Source: CAZDYP01 sp964509505
GTDB lineage: Bacteria > Chloroflexota > Anaerolineae > JACRMK01
Assembly (NCBI GenBank): GCA_964509505.1
Contig: CAZDYP010000013.1
Location: forward strand, 1 to 47,918
Length of the DNA stretch: 47,918 bases
Reading direction: 5' to 3'
The notes below the pieces were generated by a model. It worked only from the letters and a program-made list of their open reading frames with translations, ran no database searches and was not told the DNA's origin. Of the stretch, positions 1 to 9,263 are shown one piece after another (the stretch's first letter is position 1; the number at the start of each line of letters is the position of its first letter). The position numbers and the translations under genes were made by a program.

Positions 1-45
1 AATTCCATCGTGTGATTCCTTTGCACCAGCGCAGCGAGTGGCGTC

Positions 46-474
46 TCAGCGCGCGCAACGGAAGCCGATGTCCACATCTTGAACATTAGGCGGTTGCTTG
101 TAGCGTCGGCTGGTCGTGTAGCACTCGCTTGCCGTGTTGCCGAATGATCCACCACGCAATACACGCTGCGCGCCGTTGGCGGGCCCCCGCGGATTGGTGG
201 CGGTTGACTGTGCGTAGTAATTGCCATCATACCAATCCGCGACCCACTCCAAGACGTTGCCCGCTAGATCATGCATGCCCAATGGACTGATACCTGTGGA
301 ATACGTGCCGACGGCAACCGTATCGTTTTGTCGCGCGGGCAAGCGCACCACATCAAACGTATTGCCCCACGGAAAGCGCCGCCCATCGCCGCCCGTCGCT
401 GCATATTCCCATTCGGCTTCGGTTGGTAACCGTTTGCCTTGCCATTGGCAAGGAGAGCCTATCGGTCTAAAGCG
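46..474 (-). pseudogene. C-terminal remnant of a formylglycine-generating-enzyme/sulfatase-modifying (SUMF1-like) domain protein
   Basis: The minus strand encodes a typical FGE-sulfatase tail: GKRLPTEAEWEYAA, then FPWGN, GMHDLAGNVLEWVADWY, RVLRGGSF and the ending DIGFRCAR. The N-terminal half of the domain is absent. The reading frame runs directly, in the same frame, from the TGA that ends the upstream iron-sulfur gene (475-477). Between that TGA and the first conserved residues there are only about ten codons and no plausible start; the first GTG lies near 351. It is therefore a truncated remnant or the product of a deletion or misassembly, not an intact gene. Intact members form formylglycine in sulfatases or act as related iron(II)/thiol oxidases; no such activity can be assumed here. 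Confidence 0.75.
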
Positions 475-1116
475 TCACTCCACGATGTAGTAGAGCGCTG
501 GGTCTGTGCCGAGTTCGTCCGACAGACACGCGGTGTGGTTCGCTTGTATCATGCGTGAAACGTGGCTCTGTGAATCGTCGAGGTCGCCGAAGTGCAACGC
601 GTTGGCGATGCACGAAGCGACACAAGCAGGCGTCGCTTCGGGATCCACGCCCGGCTGCAAGCCTTGTTGCAAGCCCGCCTCCACGATGGGCAAACAAAAG
701 TTACATTTGGTGCAGACGCCCACGCGGTCAGGGCGCGCTTGTGCAGACTCGGTGGGAATCGCGCCCGTCGCAAAATAGGGCGTCTGCTCGAAGATGATGT
801 TGCGCGCCAGATATGGGCACGCGACAATGCAATAGCCGCAGCCGATGCACAGGTTGTAATGAATGTCCACGATGCCATCACGCCGCCGATAGGTTGCCGT
901 CGTCGGACAGACCTCGAAGCACGGCGCGTCGCTGCAATGCTGACAGCCCATCGGCAAAAAGACACGCTGCACCTCAGGGTATTTGCCGACCTCGCAATCC
1001 GCCACCCAACGCCAGAACACGCGCGGCGGTGTGTTGTTCGTTTGCTTGCACGCAATCGTGCAGGTTTGACAACCGACGCATTTGCGTAAATCAACCACCA
1101 TACCCCAGCGAGTCAT
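475..1116 (-). CDS. 4Fe-4S ferredoxin-type electron-transfer subunit of a molybdopterin oxidoreductase
   Basis: This 213-residue protein resembles the DmsB/PsrB/NrfC/PadC group. It has four cysteine clusters: CVGCQTCTIACK near residues 12-23, CQHC...CFEVCP near 58-70, CIGCGYCIVACP near 91-102, and a split fourth set CTKCNFC...C...C near 137-170. Four [4Fe-4S] clusters would carry electrons from the molybdenum subunit. There is no signal peptide, so it probably acts in the cytoplasm. The start has GAGGGG about five bases upstream. It lies downstream of the catalytic subunit in the same orientation, separated by a 111-bp spacer holding a hairpin repeat. No NrfD/DmsC-type membrane anchor follows, so the final electron acceptor is not visible. 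Confidence 0.88.
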   Translation of the reverse strand: MTRWGMVVDLRKCVGCQTCTIACKQTNNTPPRVFWRWVADCEVGKYPEVQRVFLPMGCQHCSDAPCFEVCPTTATYRRRDGIVDIHYNLCIGCGYCIVACPYLARNIIFEQTPYFATGAIPTESAQARPDRVGVCTKCNFCLPIVEAGLQQGLQPGVDPEATPACVASCIANALHFGDLDDSQSHVSRMIQANHTACLSDELGTDPALYYIVE

Positions 1117-1135
1117 ACGTTCCCCTCACAAATGA

Positions 1136-1220
1136 AACACGAAGACGCCAACAATCACGAAGGACACAACGAAGCGCCGAAAACCTTCGTGGCTTTGTGC
1201 TTTCTGCGTGGCTTCGTGTT
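1136..1220. repeat. Intergenic hairpin repeat of the CACGAAG/CTTCGTG type
   Basis: Perfect 9-bp inverted arms, AACACGAAG at 1136-1144 and CTTCGTGTT at 1212-1220, flank an imperfectly palindromic centre rich in the same word. It occupies almost the whole gap between the two oxidoreductase subunits. Related elements lie at 4007-4082, 13522-13589 and 22736-22803. Confidence 0.7.
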
Positions 1221-1227
1221 GAAATAT

Positions 1228-3948
1228 TCAGGCGCGATAAATCTTCACCCGCACCACATCCGCCCCACTCCCCGTCGCATCGGTCAACGCAAGCGACAAC
1301 GGCGTGAGCTGGTTCATGTTCGGGATATGCAAATCTTTGGCGATGGGCGTGACCCAATGCCCGAACTGCTGAAGCGTCACGGCGCAATCGGGACGCACGC
1401 CTTCACGCAACACTGCAAACCCCTTGACACGCTTCAACGGCGACTCGATCCACACTTCATCACCGTCGTGAATGCCCGCGCGCTCTGCCATGTCCCGATT
1501 GAGCATGATGCCCTCATGCCCCATCACATTACTCGCCACATCGGCTATCTGTGGAATGCCGACGTTGGAGCCCCAACTGTATTGCATCGAGCGCGACGTG
1601 AGCAGCCACACGTTGTAATCATCACTCGGCTTGTCATACACTTCTGCGATGCGCGCCCAGATGTCTGGAAAATCTTTCCACTTTGGCAATGCTTGATACT
1701 CGGAGAGCTGCGTGTCCCACCACTGAATGCCTTGCTCATGCAACCGATTCGCCAACTCCATGCCCGAGCGCATGATGCGCTCTTGATACGGCAATTCGTA
1801 ACGCAGGTTGTTTTTCACCATCGCCGGGTGCAAGAACCACTGCTTCTCGCTGAACGGCGTGAAGAACGCGCCATGTTCACGAAACCAGGCGAGGTCATGC
1901 ACTGCTGCGCCATTAGTCAAGCTATGGGTTGCGGCTTTGCACACACGATCCCAAATCTCTTTTGCGGGCGGCGCTTCATGGATGGGCAAAGAGTAATCGT
2001 AGTTTTGTTCTTTCAATGCGATGCCCGTGCCGCTGCCGCGATTGATGGCGGTGATGTACGCTTCGAGCAACCCAGTGCGCTTGGCGAGTTCTGTGCCGAT
2101 GTCGCTGATGTCGCGTGTGTCGCAATCGGGATTCGGTTTATCCGCGATGGGTTGGCGCAATGCCCAGCCCGTGTGATGCCAGAACTGCTCGATGTATTTC
2201 GTGCCGCCAATGCGATACAATTGCCAACTCTCAAGGTCCGTCGCTTCGGGCAACAACACATCAGCATACCAGTTGGTCTCGTCAAAGGTGTATGCGAACG
2301 CGACGACGAACGGAAACGTCGCCATCATTTCCCCGACTGTGTCCGAATCCCAATGCGAGATGACGGGGTTTGAGCGAAACACGAACCACACAGCGGGCGC
2401 AGTCGGGCGGGGCCAATGGTCGGGCGGATTCTTCATGAACAGCCACGCGAGATGCGCGGGACCGAGCGCGGGCGACCATGGTGAGTTGTTCGCCAACGGC
2501 ACCAACGTATTGAACGCATTGCGAATCTTCGGCTGCGGTTCCCATTTCTCTTTGCTTGTCGGATTGAGCGGCTGTTCCATGAAGCCATCGGGACCGGGAC
2601 GCACGCTCTTCAACCGATCGTGCCCAGGACGATTCAGGCGCACCGTCGTGCCGACCGTACCGCCCGGCACTTCGAGTCCGCCAACCAAGCTCGCCAACAT
2701 CGTGCGCGCCCAACAACATTCGTAGCCGCCCCAACCATTCGTCACCGTCTTGCCCAACAGAACAGCGACAGGACGATACGGCAACACTTCACCCTCGATC
2801 TCAATCGTCTCGCCGATGTGCGCGTGCGCTAAAAATTCTGCGACGACTTTGCGAATGGTCTTGGCGGGCGCGCCTGAAATGTACTCTGCCCATTCGGGGG
2901 TGTACGGCTTGACATGCTCACGCAAAGTTTGGAACGCCGTCTTTGCCACTGCGCCATGATGTGCATACGTCACGTTGTCGGGACCAAGTTCGACGCCATC
3001 CACTTGATAAGCGCCGGTGAGGGCGGGCGTGATGTTCACGCTATCGTAAGGGCAAGTTTGCCCTTTGCATTCATCCCACACTAATGGCTTATGCGTTTGG
3101 ACGTCACGCATGAAGTAGCCGTGAGGGCCAATCAGATATGGTGAGTTGGTACGCTGACGCAGAAACTCGACATCGCACGCCATTTGCCAATTTTGTTCAT
3201 GCAAGATGACGTGAAGCATCGCAAACAAAACAGCCGCATCCGTCTTCGGTTTGATGGGCACCCATTCGGCATGAGCGCCCGTCACAGACAGATGCGGCTC
3301 GAATTGCACACGCTTCAAACCATTGGCGCGCGCTTCGGCATGTCGCCACACACCCAGCACGCCGCCGCTCGCATCATTGTTGTTGCCAAACGAGATAAGG
3401 TACTTGCAGCGCGGCGTGTCCGATTGCACAGTGAATGCGCGATGCCAGAACTCGCCGTAAAGATGTTCGGAGTGATAACACTTCACGCCTTGCCCGCTGC
3501 CGATGCCAAAGTCTGCTGGTCCCCACGCGGCGAAGAACGCGGGCAACGTCCCTGTGTAGGCGGGCGCGATGCCGCCCGAGCCAAACGTCACTGCCACGCG
3601 CGGATACCCTTGCTCATCCTTCAAGCCTGTCGCGCGCACCGCCTTCAGCTTTTCCGCGACGAGGTTCAACGCCTCATCCCACGTGACCGCTTTCCATTGC
3701 GGGTCTTCGTTCTTCCCCTTGCGCGGATTGGTGCGAATCAGCGGTTGCTTCACGCGATAGGGGTTGTACGTCTTCTGCACCAAGCCATACGCCTTGACAC
3801 ACACGCGACCTGCGGCGGGATGCACCTCGCGAAAATTCCAGTTCGGTTCGACGCGCACCGCGACGTTATCCTGCACGACCACATTCAACAAATCAGGTCC
3901 AGCAACGCATTGATAACAATAGACGGGGACTTTGTGGGTGGTGGACAT
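1228..3948 (-). CDS. Molybdopterin oxidoreductase catalytic subunit (DMSO reductase superfamily, phenylacetyl-CoA:acceptor oxidoreductase-like)
   Basis: A 906-residue bis-MGD enzyme. The N-terminal iron-sulfur motif is CYQC (Cys11, Cys14) and Cys50; the usual third cysteine is missing and an Asp sits nearby at residue 19. A likely molybdenum-ligand cysteine is Cys157 in GVKCYHSEH, as in cysteine-ligated periplasmic nitrate and polysulfide reductase types. The C-terminal dinucleotide-binding domain holds NVWLLTSRSMQYSW and MLNRDMAERAGI. There is no twin-arginine signal, so a cytoplasmic location is likely. The ATG at 3948 is chosen because GGAGG lies five bases upstream; a TTG at 3960 falls inside that site. 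The CYQC start and the B-subunit partner recall PadB of phenylacetyl-CoA:acceptor oxidoreductase, but a thiosulfate, polysulfide or other substrate cannot be excluded. Confidence 0.82.
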   Translation of the reverse strand: MSTTHKVPVYCYQCVAGPDLLNVVVQDNVAVRVEPNWNFREVHPAAGRVCVKAYGLVQKTYNPYRVKQPLIRTNPRKGKNEDPQWKAVTWDEALNLVAEKLKAVRATGLKDEQGYPRVAVTFGSGGIAPAYTGTLPAFFAAWGPADFGIGSGQGVKCYHSEHLYGEFWHRAFTVQSDTPRCKYLISFGNNNDASGGVLGVWRHAEARANGLKRVQFEPHLSVTGAHAEWVPIKPKTDAAVLFAMLHVILHEQNWQMACDVEFLRQRTNSPYLIGPHGYFMRDVQTHKPLVWDECKGQTCPYDSVNITPALTGAYQVDGVELGPDNVTYAHHGAVAKTAFQTLREHVKPYTPEWAEYISGAPAKTIRKVVAEFLAHAHIGETIEIEGEVLPYRPVAVLLGKTVTNGWGGYECCWARTMLASLVGGLEVPGGTVGTTVRLNRPGHDRLKSVRPGPDGFMEQPLNPTSKEKWEPQPKIRNAFNTLVPLANNSPWSPALGPAHLAWLFMKNPPDHWPRPTAPAVWFVFRSNPVISHWDSDTVGEMMATFPFVVAFAYTFDETNWYADVLLPEATDLESWQLYRIGGTKYIEQFWHHTGWALRQPIADKPNPDCDTRDISDIGTELAKRTGLLEAYITAINRGSGTGIALKEQNYDYSLPIHEAPPAKEIWDRVCKAATHSLTNGAAVHDLAWFREHGAFFTPFSEKQWFLHPAMVKNNLRYELPYQERIMRSGMELANRLHEQGIQWWDTQLSEYQALPKWKDFPDIWARIAEVYDKPSDDYNVWLLTSRSMQYSWGSNVGIPQIADVASNVMGHEGIMLNRDMAERAGIHDGDEVWIESPLKRVKGFAVLREGVRPDCAVTLQQFGHWVTPIAKDLHIPNMNQLTPLSLALTDATGSGADVVRVKIYRA

Positions 3949-4006
3949 ACGACCCTCCAAGCGGCATACGTCACTGTGAGCGCAGTGTACGAAGCAGTGA
4001 ACTTCC

Positions 4007-4082
4007 TTTCAACACCAAGACACGCAGTATTCACAAAGCCATAAAGATCGCTGGGTGTTCGTCGCGCTACTTCGTGTTGAAA
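4007..4082. repeat. Intergenic hairpin repeat (TTTCAACAC/GTGTTGAAA arms)
   Basis: Arms TTTCAACACCAAG (4007-4019) and CTTCGTGTTGAAA (4070-4082) pair with one mismatch. It resembles the element at 1136-1220. The 3949-4235 spacer holds no gene. Further right, 4180-4222 contains a second degenerate palindrome (AGACTCG ... CGAGTCT around AAAGACCCAAAGGGCTTT). Confidence 0.6.
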
Positions 4083-4235
4083 ATGAGCTGCTGTTCTCAC
4101 ATGGGCATGATGCGCTAGACATTGACGGTTGGGGCGATGATAACAACCACAGGTCTAAATCAGGTCTAAGCGAGGTTGAGACTCGGGGAAAAATCAAAAG
4201 ACCCAAAGGGCTTTCTCTTCGAGTCTTGGCGCAAT

Positions 4236-5216
4236 TCACTCTGCGTAAACGTGCGTCATCACCGCTGCGCCAATTGGTGTGGGCGCGGCGAGCGCCGCCT
4301 CGCGCGCCACGTCCACTTCGCGCGTGACCTCACTCTCGATGTGCTTGAGCAAATCATCATTCACCACACCCTCGCTCACCAAACGTCGCGAAAAAAGCTT
4401 CAGGGGGTCGCGTTGTTGAATCGCTGCGAGCTCTTCCTTCGTGCGATAGCGCGTATCGTCGTCATTTGACGTATGCGGCAGCAACCGCTCGACCTTCGCC
4501 TCGATCAGCGTGGGACCATCGCCGCGTCGCGCCTTCTCGACGGCCCTGCGCGACGCCTCGTACACGGCGATAGGATCGCAGCCATCCACGACGACGCCCG
4601 CAAAGCCATAACCCTCTGCGCGCATGGCCACATCTTTAATCGCCATCTGCTTGTGTTGCGGCGTGGAAATCGCATAGCCGTTGTTCTCGCACACGAACAC
4701 GCACGGCAACTTGTGAATGCCTGCGAAATTCATGCCCTCATGCACGTCGCCCTTGCTGCTCGAACCGTCGCCGAAGCCGATGAGATGCACCACGTTCTCC
4801 CCACGCAACTTGGACGCCAGCGCCATGCCGACACCATGCAGAAAATGGCCGGGCTGTGGGCTGGACAGTGAGGCGATGTGGTGCTTGCGTTGTCCCCAAT
4901 GCGCGAACATCTGACGTCCCGCGCTGCTGGGGTCGCCCGCTTTGGCAAGCGCGTGCATGAAGATGTCTTGTGGCGTCATGCCAAAGGTGAGCAACGCCGT
5001 GATTGCGCGATAGTGTGGCGACAGGTAATCATGTCCGCGTTTCAGCGCGAACGCGAAGCCTACGCCGACCGCTTCGTGTCCGCGACATGGCACCGCGAAA
5101 TGCGTCAAGCCTTGACGATTCAATTGCCATAAGCGCTCATCCAGCACGCGCGCCGTCGCCATGATACGATACATTTCAATTAGGTGTTCGTGGTCGAGTG
5201 AGATATGGTCATTCAT
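4236..5216 (-). CDS. 2-oxoacid dehydrogenase E1 component, alpha subunit (thiamine diphosphate-dependent)
   Basis: A 326-residue E1-alpha of the pyruvate/branched-chain 2-oxoacid (or acetoin) dehydrogenase family. It shows the ThDP motif GDGSSSKGDVHEGMNFA ending in ENNGYAIS (around residues 149-184), an N-terminal GHEAVGVG segment, and DYLSPHYRA, the substrate-channel region. It would decarboxylate a 2-oxoacid together with an E1-beta subunit and pass the acyl group to a lipoylated E2. No beta subunit, E2 or E3 is found in the window, which is unusual because E1-alpha and E1-beta are normally adjacent. The start follows GAGG eight bases upstream. The real substrate cannot be read from sequence. 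Confidence 0.88.
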   Translation of the reverse strand: MNDHISLDHEHLIEMYRIMATARVLDERLWQLNRQGLTHFAVPCRGHEAVGVGFAFALKRGHDYLSPHYRAITALLTFGMTPQDIFMHALAKAGDPSSAGRQMFAHWGQRKHHIASLSSPQPGHFLHGVGMALASKLRGENVVHLIGFGDGSSSKGDVHEGMNFAGIHKLPCVFVCENNGYAISTPQHKQMAIKDVAMRAEGYGFAGVVVDGCDPIAVYEASRRAVEKARRGDGPTLIEAKVERLLPHTSNDDDTRYRTKEELAAIQQRDPLKLFSRRLVSEGVVNDDLLKHIESEVTREVDVAREAALAAPTPIGAAVMTHVYAE

Positions 5217-5238
5217 GGTGAGACCCTCGGGAGGAAGC

Positions 5239-5275
5239 GTGTAGTGAACAGTAAACGGTGAACAGTAACCAGTGG
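5239..5275. repeat. Short-word repeat (GTGAACAGTAA type)
   Basis: Three degenerate copies of a GTGAACAGT word occupy the spacer between the V4R gene and the E1-alpha gene. The same word recurs at 19750-19812. Confidence 0.55.
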
Positions 5276-5298
5276 CGAAGCGACATCTGGAACAGCCG

Positions 5299-5811
5299 CT
5301 ATGCGACGCGAATGACGATATGACAGCGCGCGTGTCCCATCGCTACGCATTTGTCCTCATCTGCCACCACGGCGCGTCTAAAGATACCGCTGGCGAGTCC
5401 TGCGAACACGCCGCGTACGAGATGGCACACGCCGCGCTCACTTTTGCCATACGCGGCAGCGAAGGGCGAACTGTCAATCATCAACGCCAATTCACCGCGC
5501 GCCGCGTCGAAATGCGTGATGGTGATGTTGCCCCAACCAATCTCTGCGCCCATGCGCGCCATGAATTGTACGGCTTGCTCGTCGCTCAAGCCAAACACTT
5601 CACGGTAGCGCTGCGCGCTGAGCGAGCCGCCCGTGAAGCCCCCCGTGAACAACAACGCATCCGCGCCCGCACCCAATTTTTCCTCGACTGCTTTCTGGAA
5701 CGTCGCAAGCGTCTCCGGACGAATCAACAAGTAGCGCACATCTTGGTAGAGCAATGCGCCGCGCGCCTCATCGAATTTCAATGCGGCGAGTATCGAATTG
5801 CCGCTGATCAA
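5299..5811 (-). CDS. V4R (4-vinyl reductase) domain, putative small-molecule-binding protein
   Basis: A 170-residue protein made almost entirely of a V4R domain. Signature elements in the C-terminal half are HLVRGVFAGLASGIF followed by a Glu and the pair C...GHARCHI. V4R domains bind hydrocarbons or other small hydrophobic ligands and occur alone or as sensory modules of regulators such as XylR/DmpR. Here there is no attached output domain. Its position directly downstream of the Liv ABC-transporter genes suggests a link to the imported substrate or to the CoA-ester pathway, which is inference. The length fits a single-domain member. Confidence 0.75.
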   Translation of the reverse strand: MISGNSILAALKFDEARGALLYQDVRYLLIRPETLATFQKAVEEKLGAGADALLFTGGFTGGSLSAQRYREVFGLSDEQAVQFMARMGAEIGWGNITITHFDAARGELALMIDSSPFAAAYGKSERGVCHLVRGVFAGLASGIFRRAVVADEDKCVAMGHARCHIVIRVA

Positions 5812-5821
5812 TGTTTCCCCC

Positions 5822-5917
5822 TACCAACACCTTCGCCAAAATTCTGAGAACTGTTAAAGCTACTATGTATGGTGGTTTTACAACAGGGCTAACCACAAAT
5901 TGGCGAAGGTATTGCCT
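5822..5917. repeat. Nested palindromic repeat with ACCTTCGCCAA/TTGGCGAAGGT arms
   Basis: Perfect 11-bp arms at 5829-5839 and 5900-5910, with an inner GTGGTT ... AACCAC pair, fill the spacer between livF and the V4R gene. No T-tract follows on either strand, so a simple Rho-independent terminator is not supported. The arms resemble the CTTGCGAAGG elements at 10206 and 11674. Confidence 0.65.
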
Positions 5918-6606
5918 ATACCAACAAATACTTCGTTCTGATCTCTTCGTTCGCCCGCAGCTCTTTCACGCTGCCCTCATAGCGAATGTGACCATCGTCA
6001 ATCACGTAACAGCGATCAGCCAAGCGCAGCGCCGAGCCGATATTTTGTTCCGCCAGCAACACCGTCAGCCCCGTCGCCTGCAACGCCTTGATTTGCTCCT
6101 CCAACACGCGCACGAGCAATGGCGCGAGTCCTTCCATCGGCTCATCCAGCAACAACACCTCGGGGTTACCCATCAGCGCGCGCGCCACCGCCAACATCTT
6201 TTGCTCACCGCCGCTCAAGTGTCCGCCTTTGTGCGCTTCCTTTTCTTTCAACACCGGGAACAAGTCAAACACCTTCGCCTTGTCCCATGTTCGATGGCGT
6301 TGGGAGTTGCGCGCAGCGATGTCCAGATTTTCGCCTACGGTGAGGTCGGCAAAAATACGGCGATTATCTGGCACATAGCCGATGCCTTTGCGCGCAAGCA
6401 GATAGGGCTCGCGACCCGTAATGTTCTCGCCCTTGAAACGCACCTGCCCTTGTTTCGGCGGTGTCAAGCCCATCACGCTGCGCAGCGTCGTCGTCTTGCC
6501 TGCGCCGTTACGTCCCAACAGACAGACCACTTCGCCTTGCGCGACGTGCAATGAAACGTCGAAGAGGATGTGGCTCAAGCCGTAGTAGGTGTGAATGCAT
6601 TCGATC

Positions 6607-6614
<8 letters not shown>
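5916..6614 (-). CDS. livF: Branched-chain amino-acid-type ABC transporter, ATPase LivF
   Basis: A 232-residue ATPase. Walker A is GRNGAGKTTTLRS near residue 36, the signature is LSGGEQKMLAVARALM, Walker B is VLLLDEPMEGLAP (near residue 150) and the switch histidine position is NIGSAL, as usual for LivF. It pairs with LivG to drive the LivHM permease. The ATG at 6614 begins MLEIECIHTYYG and overlaps the livG stop by eight bases (ATGCTTGA), which indicates translational coupling. Longer upstream frames do not resemble the family. Substrates of such systems include branched amino acids, but also urea, amides and aromatic acids. Confidence 0.93.
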
Positions 6615-7371
<757 letters not shown>

Positions 7372-7379
7372 AGGAGGTT

Positions 7380-8354
7380 TCAAACATGCCAAACGCGCCC
7401 CATTGGGCTCTTTGGCTGGTTTGGCTCATTTGATTCTTTGGCTCGTTTGAGCACGAAACCCATCACGCCTTCGGGCAAAAAGAAAATCAACAGAATCAAC
7501 ATTACGCCCAGTATCAGCGTCCAGTATTCAGTGTAGGTGCTGACAAAGGCGCGCAACAAGACGATGAGGGCGGCGCCCAACAGCGGTCCCGCAAAGGTGA
7601 ACCAGCCACCCAGCAAACACATGATAAAAATTTCCAACGAGAACGACCAGAACAACAAGCCGGGCACGACCGAACGCTCCAAGCCGACGAACAACACGCC
7701 CGCGACACCCGCGAAGAACGCGGCAATGACAATAGCGACGAGCTGCTGCTGCTGCACGTTGATGCCGACAGCTTCGCAGCGCTGCGGATTGTCGCGGATG
7801 GCTTGCAGCGTTGCGCCAAACGGCGACTTCACAATCAGATACATCGTCCCCACACACAACCCAACCACCAGCAACACGCCGTAATAGATGTTGGTCTGCG
7901 TGGACAGAATTTCGGGCACGCGGATGTCATGCAAGCCGTTGTCGCCACCCGTGAAATCGTACCAGCGGAAGACAATGACCCAGATGAGCGAGCCCAACGA
8001 AATTTGCAACATGCCGAAATAGAGCTGGGTCAGACGAATACAAAACCAGCCCATGAGCAAGCCGCTGAAAGCGGCGACGAATGGTCCCGCCAAAAAACCC
8101 AGCCACGGCGAAAGCGTCGTCTTCTTGAGCAACAGCGCCGCCGTGTACGCGCCCACGCCATAAAAGACGGCATGATGAAATTGATAGATGCCACCATAGC
8201 CCAAGACCAAATTGAGACTCAATGCCAAGAGCGCCGTGACGAAGACGAGCGAGAAGACATAGATGTAGAAGGTGGACGCAAACAACGGCAATGCCAGCAG
8301 CGCGCCTAGCAGCGCCGCCACAAACCAGCTGGGTCGTGAAAGTAAGAGTTGCAT
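7380..8354 (-). CDS. livM: Branched-chain amino-acid-type ABC transporter, permease LivM
   Basis: A 324-residue integral membrane protein with about nine to ten hydrophobic segments and the permease motif SPFGATLQAIRDNPQRCEAVGI (about residues 176-197), which couples to the ATPases. It forms the membrane channel with LivH. The natural family ending is near LPEGVMGF; the last twenty or so residues (RAKESNEPNQPKSPMG) are low complexity and are encoded by a TTGGCT-word repeat that spills into the gene end. It lies nine bases from livH. Confidence 0.93.
   Translation of the reverse strand: MQLLLSRPSWFVAALLGALLALPLFASTFYIYVFSLVFVTALLALSLNLVLGYGGIYQFHHAVFYGVGAYTAALLLKKTTLSPWLGFLAGPFVAAFSGLLMGWFCIRLTQLYFGMLQISLGSLIWVIVFRWYDFTGGDNGLHDIRVPEILSTQTNIYYGVLLVVGLCVGTMYLIVKSPFGATLQAIRDNPQRCEAVGINVQQQQLVAIVIAAFFAGVAGVLFVGLERSVVPGLLFWSFSLEIFIMCLLGGWFTFAGPLLGAALIVLLRAFVSTYTEYWTLILGVMLILLIFFLPEGVMGFVLKRAKESNEPNQPKSPMGRVWHV
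7383..7450. repeat. TTGGCT-word repeat overlapping the livM 3' end
   Basis: Degenerate copies of TTTGGCTCATTTG/TTGGCTCGTTTG run across the last codons of livM. The words resemble those of the long array at 24088-24405. They encode the low-complexity LivM tail. Confidence 0.55.
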
Positions 8355-8363
8355 AGTTGTAGT

Positions 8364-9260
8364 TCACCACGCCGATTTTAATAAGCCTTTTGGCTTCCAC
8401 CACAACACGATCACCACTGCCACATACGGAAACACAATCGTGAACTGGGGCCAAATGAGCAAGCCAATGGATTGTGACACACCGAAAATCAGCGCACCAA
8501 TCAGCGCGCCCCACACGTTGCCCAAGCCGCCAATCGTGACGATGAGGAAGCCTTCGATGATAAGCGTGTGATCCATGCCAAGCGTGATGCTCGTCATGGG
8601 CGCGACCAGCACGCCGCCAAGTCCTGCTAGATAACAGCCAATCACAAACGCCAGCGCGAACACCCAGCTGACGTTGATGCCCAACACGCCAACCATCTCG
8701 CGATCCACGGCGGCAGCGCGCGCGATTTTGCCTAGTTTCGTCTTCGTCGTAAATAGCCACAATGCGACGGCGACCAGCGGTCCCAGCAACAACAAAAATA
8801 GGTTGTAGCGCGGAATCGCAATCTCCAAGAAAGAAACCGAGCCGCGCAACGCCTCGGGCGCGGACACCGAGCGGTAATCCGCGCCCCACACCAGCTTGAC
8901 CAAATCATTGAGGATGAGCATGACAGAGAACGTGAACAGAATCAGCATTAAGTGTTCACGCTGATAGAGATGCTGCAACAACGCGCGCTCTACAATCAAC
9001 CCGACGCAGGCGACGACCAATGGCGCGAATAGCAATGCTGCCCAAAACGCCGCAGGGTTCTTGCCCAGCGCGTTGGCGATGCTGAACGCGACAAAGGCGC
9101 CGATCATGTAGAGCGAGCCATGCGCCACATTGGGCACGCGCAACACTCCCAACACGAAGCTCAAGCCCGCCGAGACGATGAACAAAATCATCGCGCGGCT
9201 TAGACCGATGAGCAGTTGGCTGCCGAAGGCGGCGAAATCTAAATCGAAACCCACCCCCAT
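8364..9260 (-). CDS. livH: Branched-chain amino-acid-type ABC transporter, permease LivH
   Basis: A 298-residue membrane protein with about eight hydrophobic segments. Diagnostic stretches are GLSFVLGVLRVPNVAHGSLYM near the N-terminus, the loop KLGKIARAAAVDREMVGVLGI that contacts the ATPase, and GGLGNVWGALIGAL near the C-terminus. It forms the translocation pore with LivM. The start lies three bases past the stop of the PEBP lipoprotein gene, so the two are transcribed together. Confidence 0.93.
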   Translation of the reverse strand: MGVGFDLDFAAFGSQLLIGLSRAMILFIVSAGLSFVLGVLRVPNVAHGSLYMIGAFVAFSIANALGKNPAAFWAALLFAPLVVACVGLIVERALLQHLYQREHLMLILFTFSVMLILNDLVKLVWGADYRSVSAPEALRGSVSFLEIAIPRYNLFLLLLGPLVAVALWLFTTKTKLGKIARAAAVDREMVGVLGINVSWVFALAFVIGCYLAGLGGVLVAPMTSITLGMDHTLIIEGFLIVTIGGLGNVWGALIGALIFGVSQSIGLLIWPQFTIVFPYVAVVIVLWWKPKGLLKSAW

Positions 9261-9263
9261 ACC

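Noticed and set aside
475..477. TGA read as selenocysteine joining the iron-sulfur protein to the FGE tail
   Set aside because: The codons after TGA have no similarity to the iron-sulfur family, no SECIS-type hairpin is evident, and the protein has its normal length at the TGA.
1132..2373. Long plus-strand open frame of 413 codons opposite the molybdopterin oxidoreductase
   Set aside because: It is antisense to a well-supported conserved gene and has no recognisable domain. Such shadows are common in GC-rich DNA.
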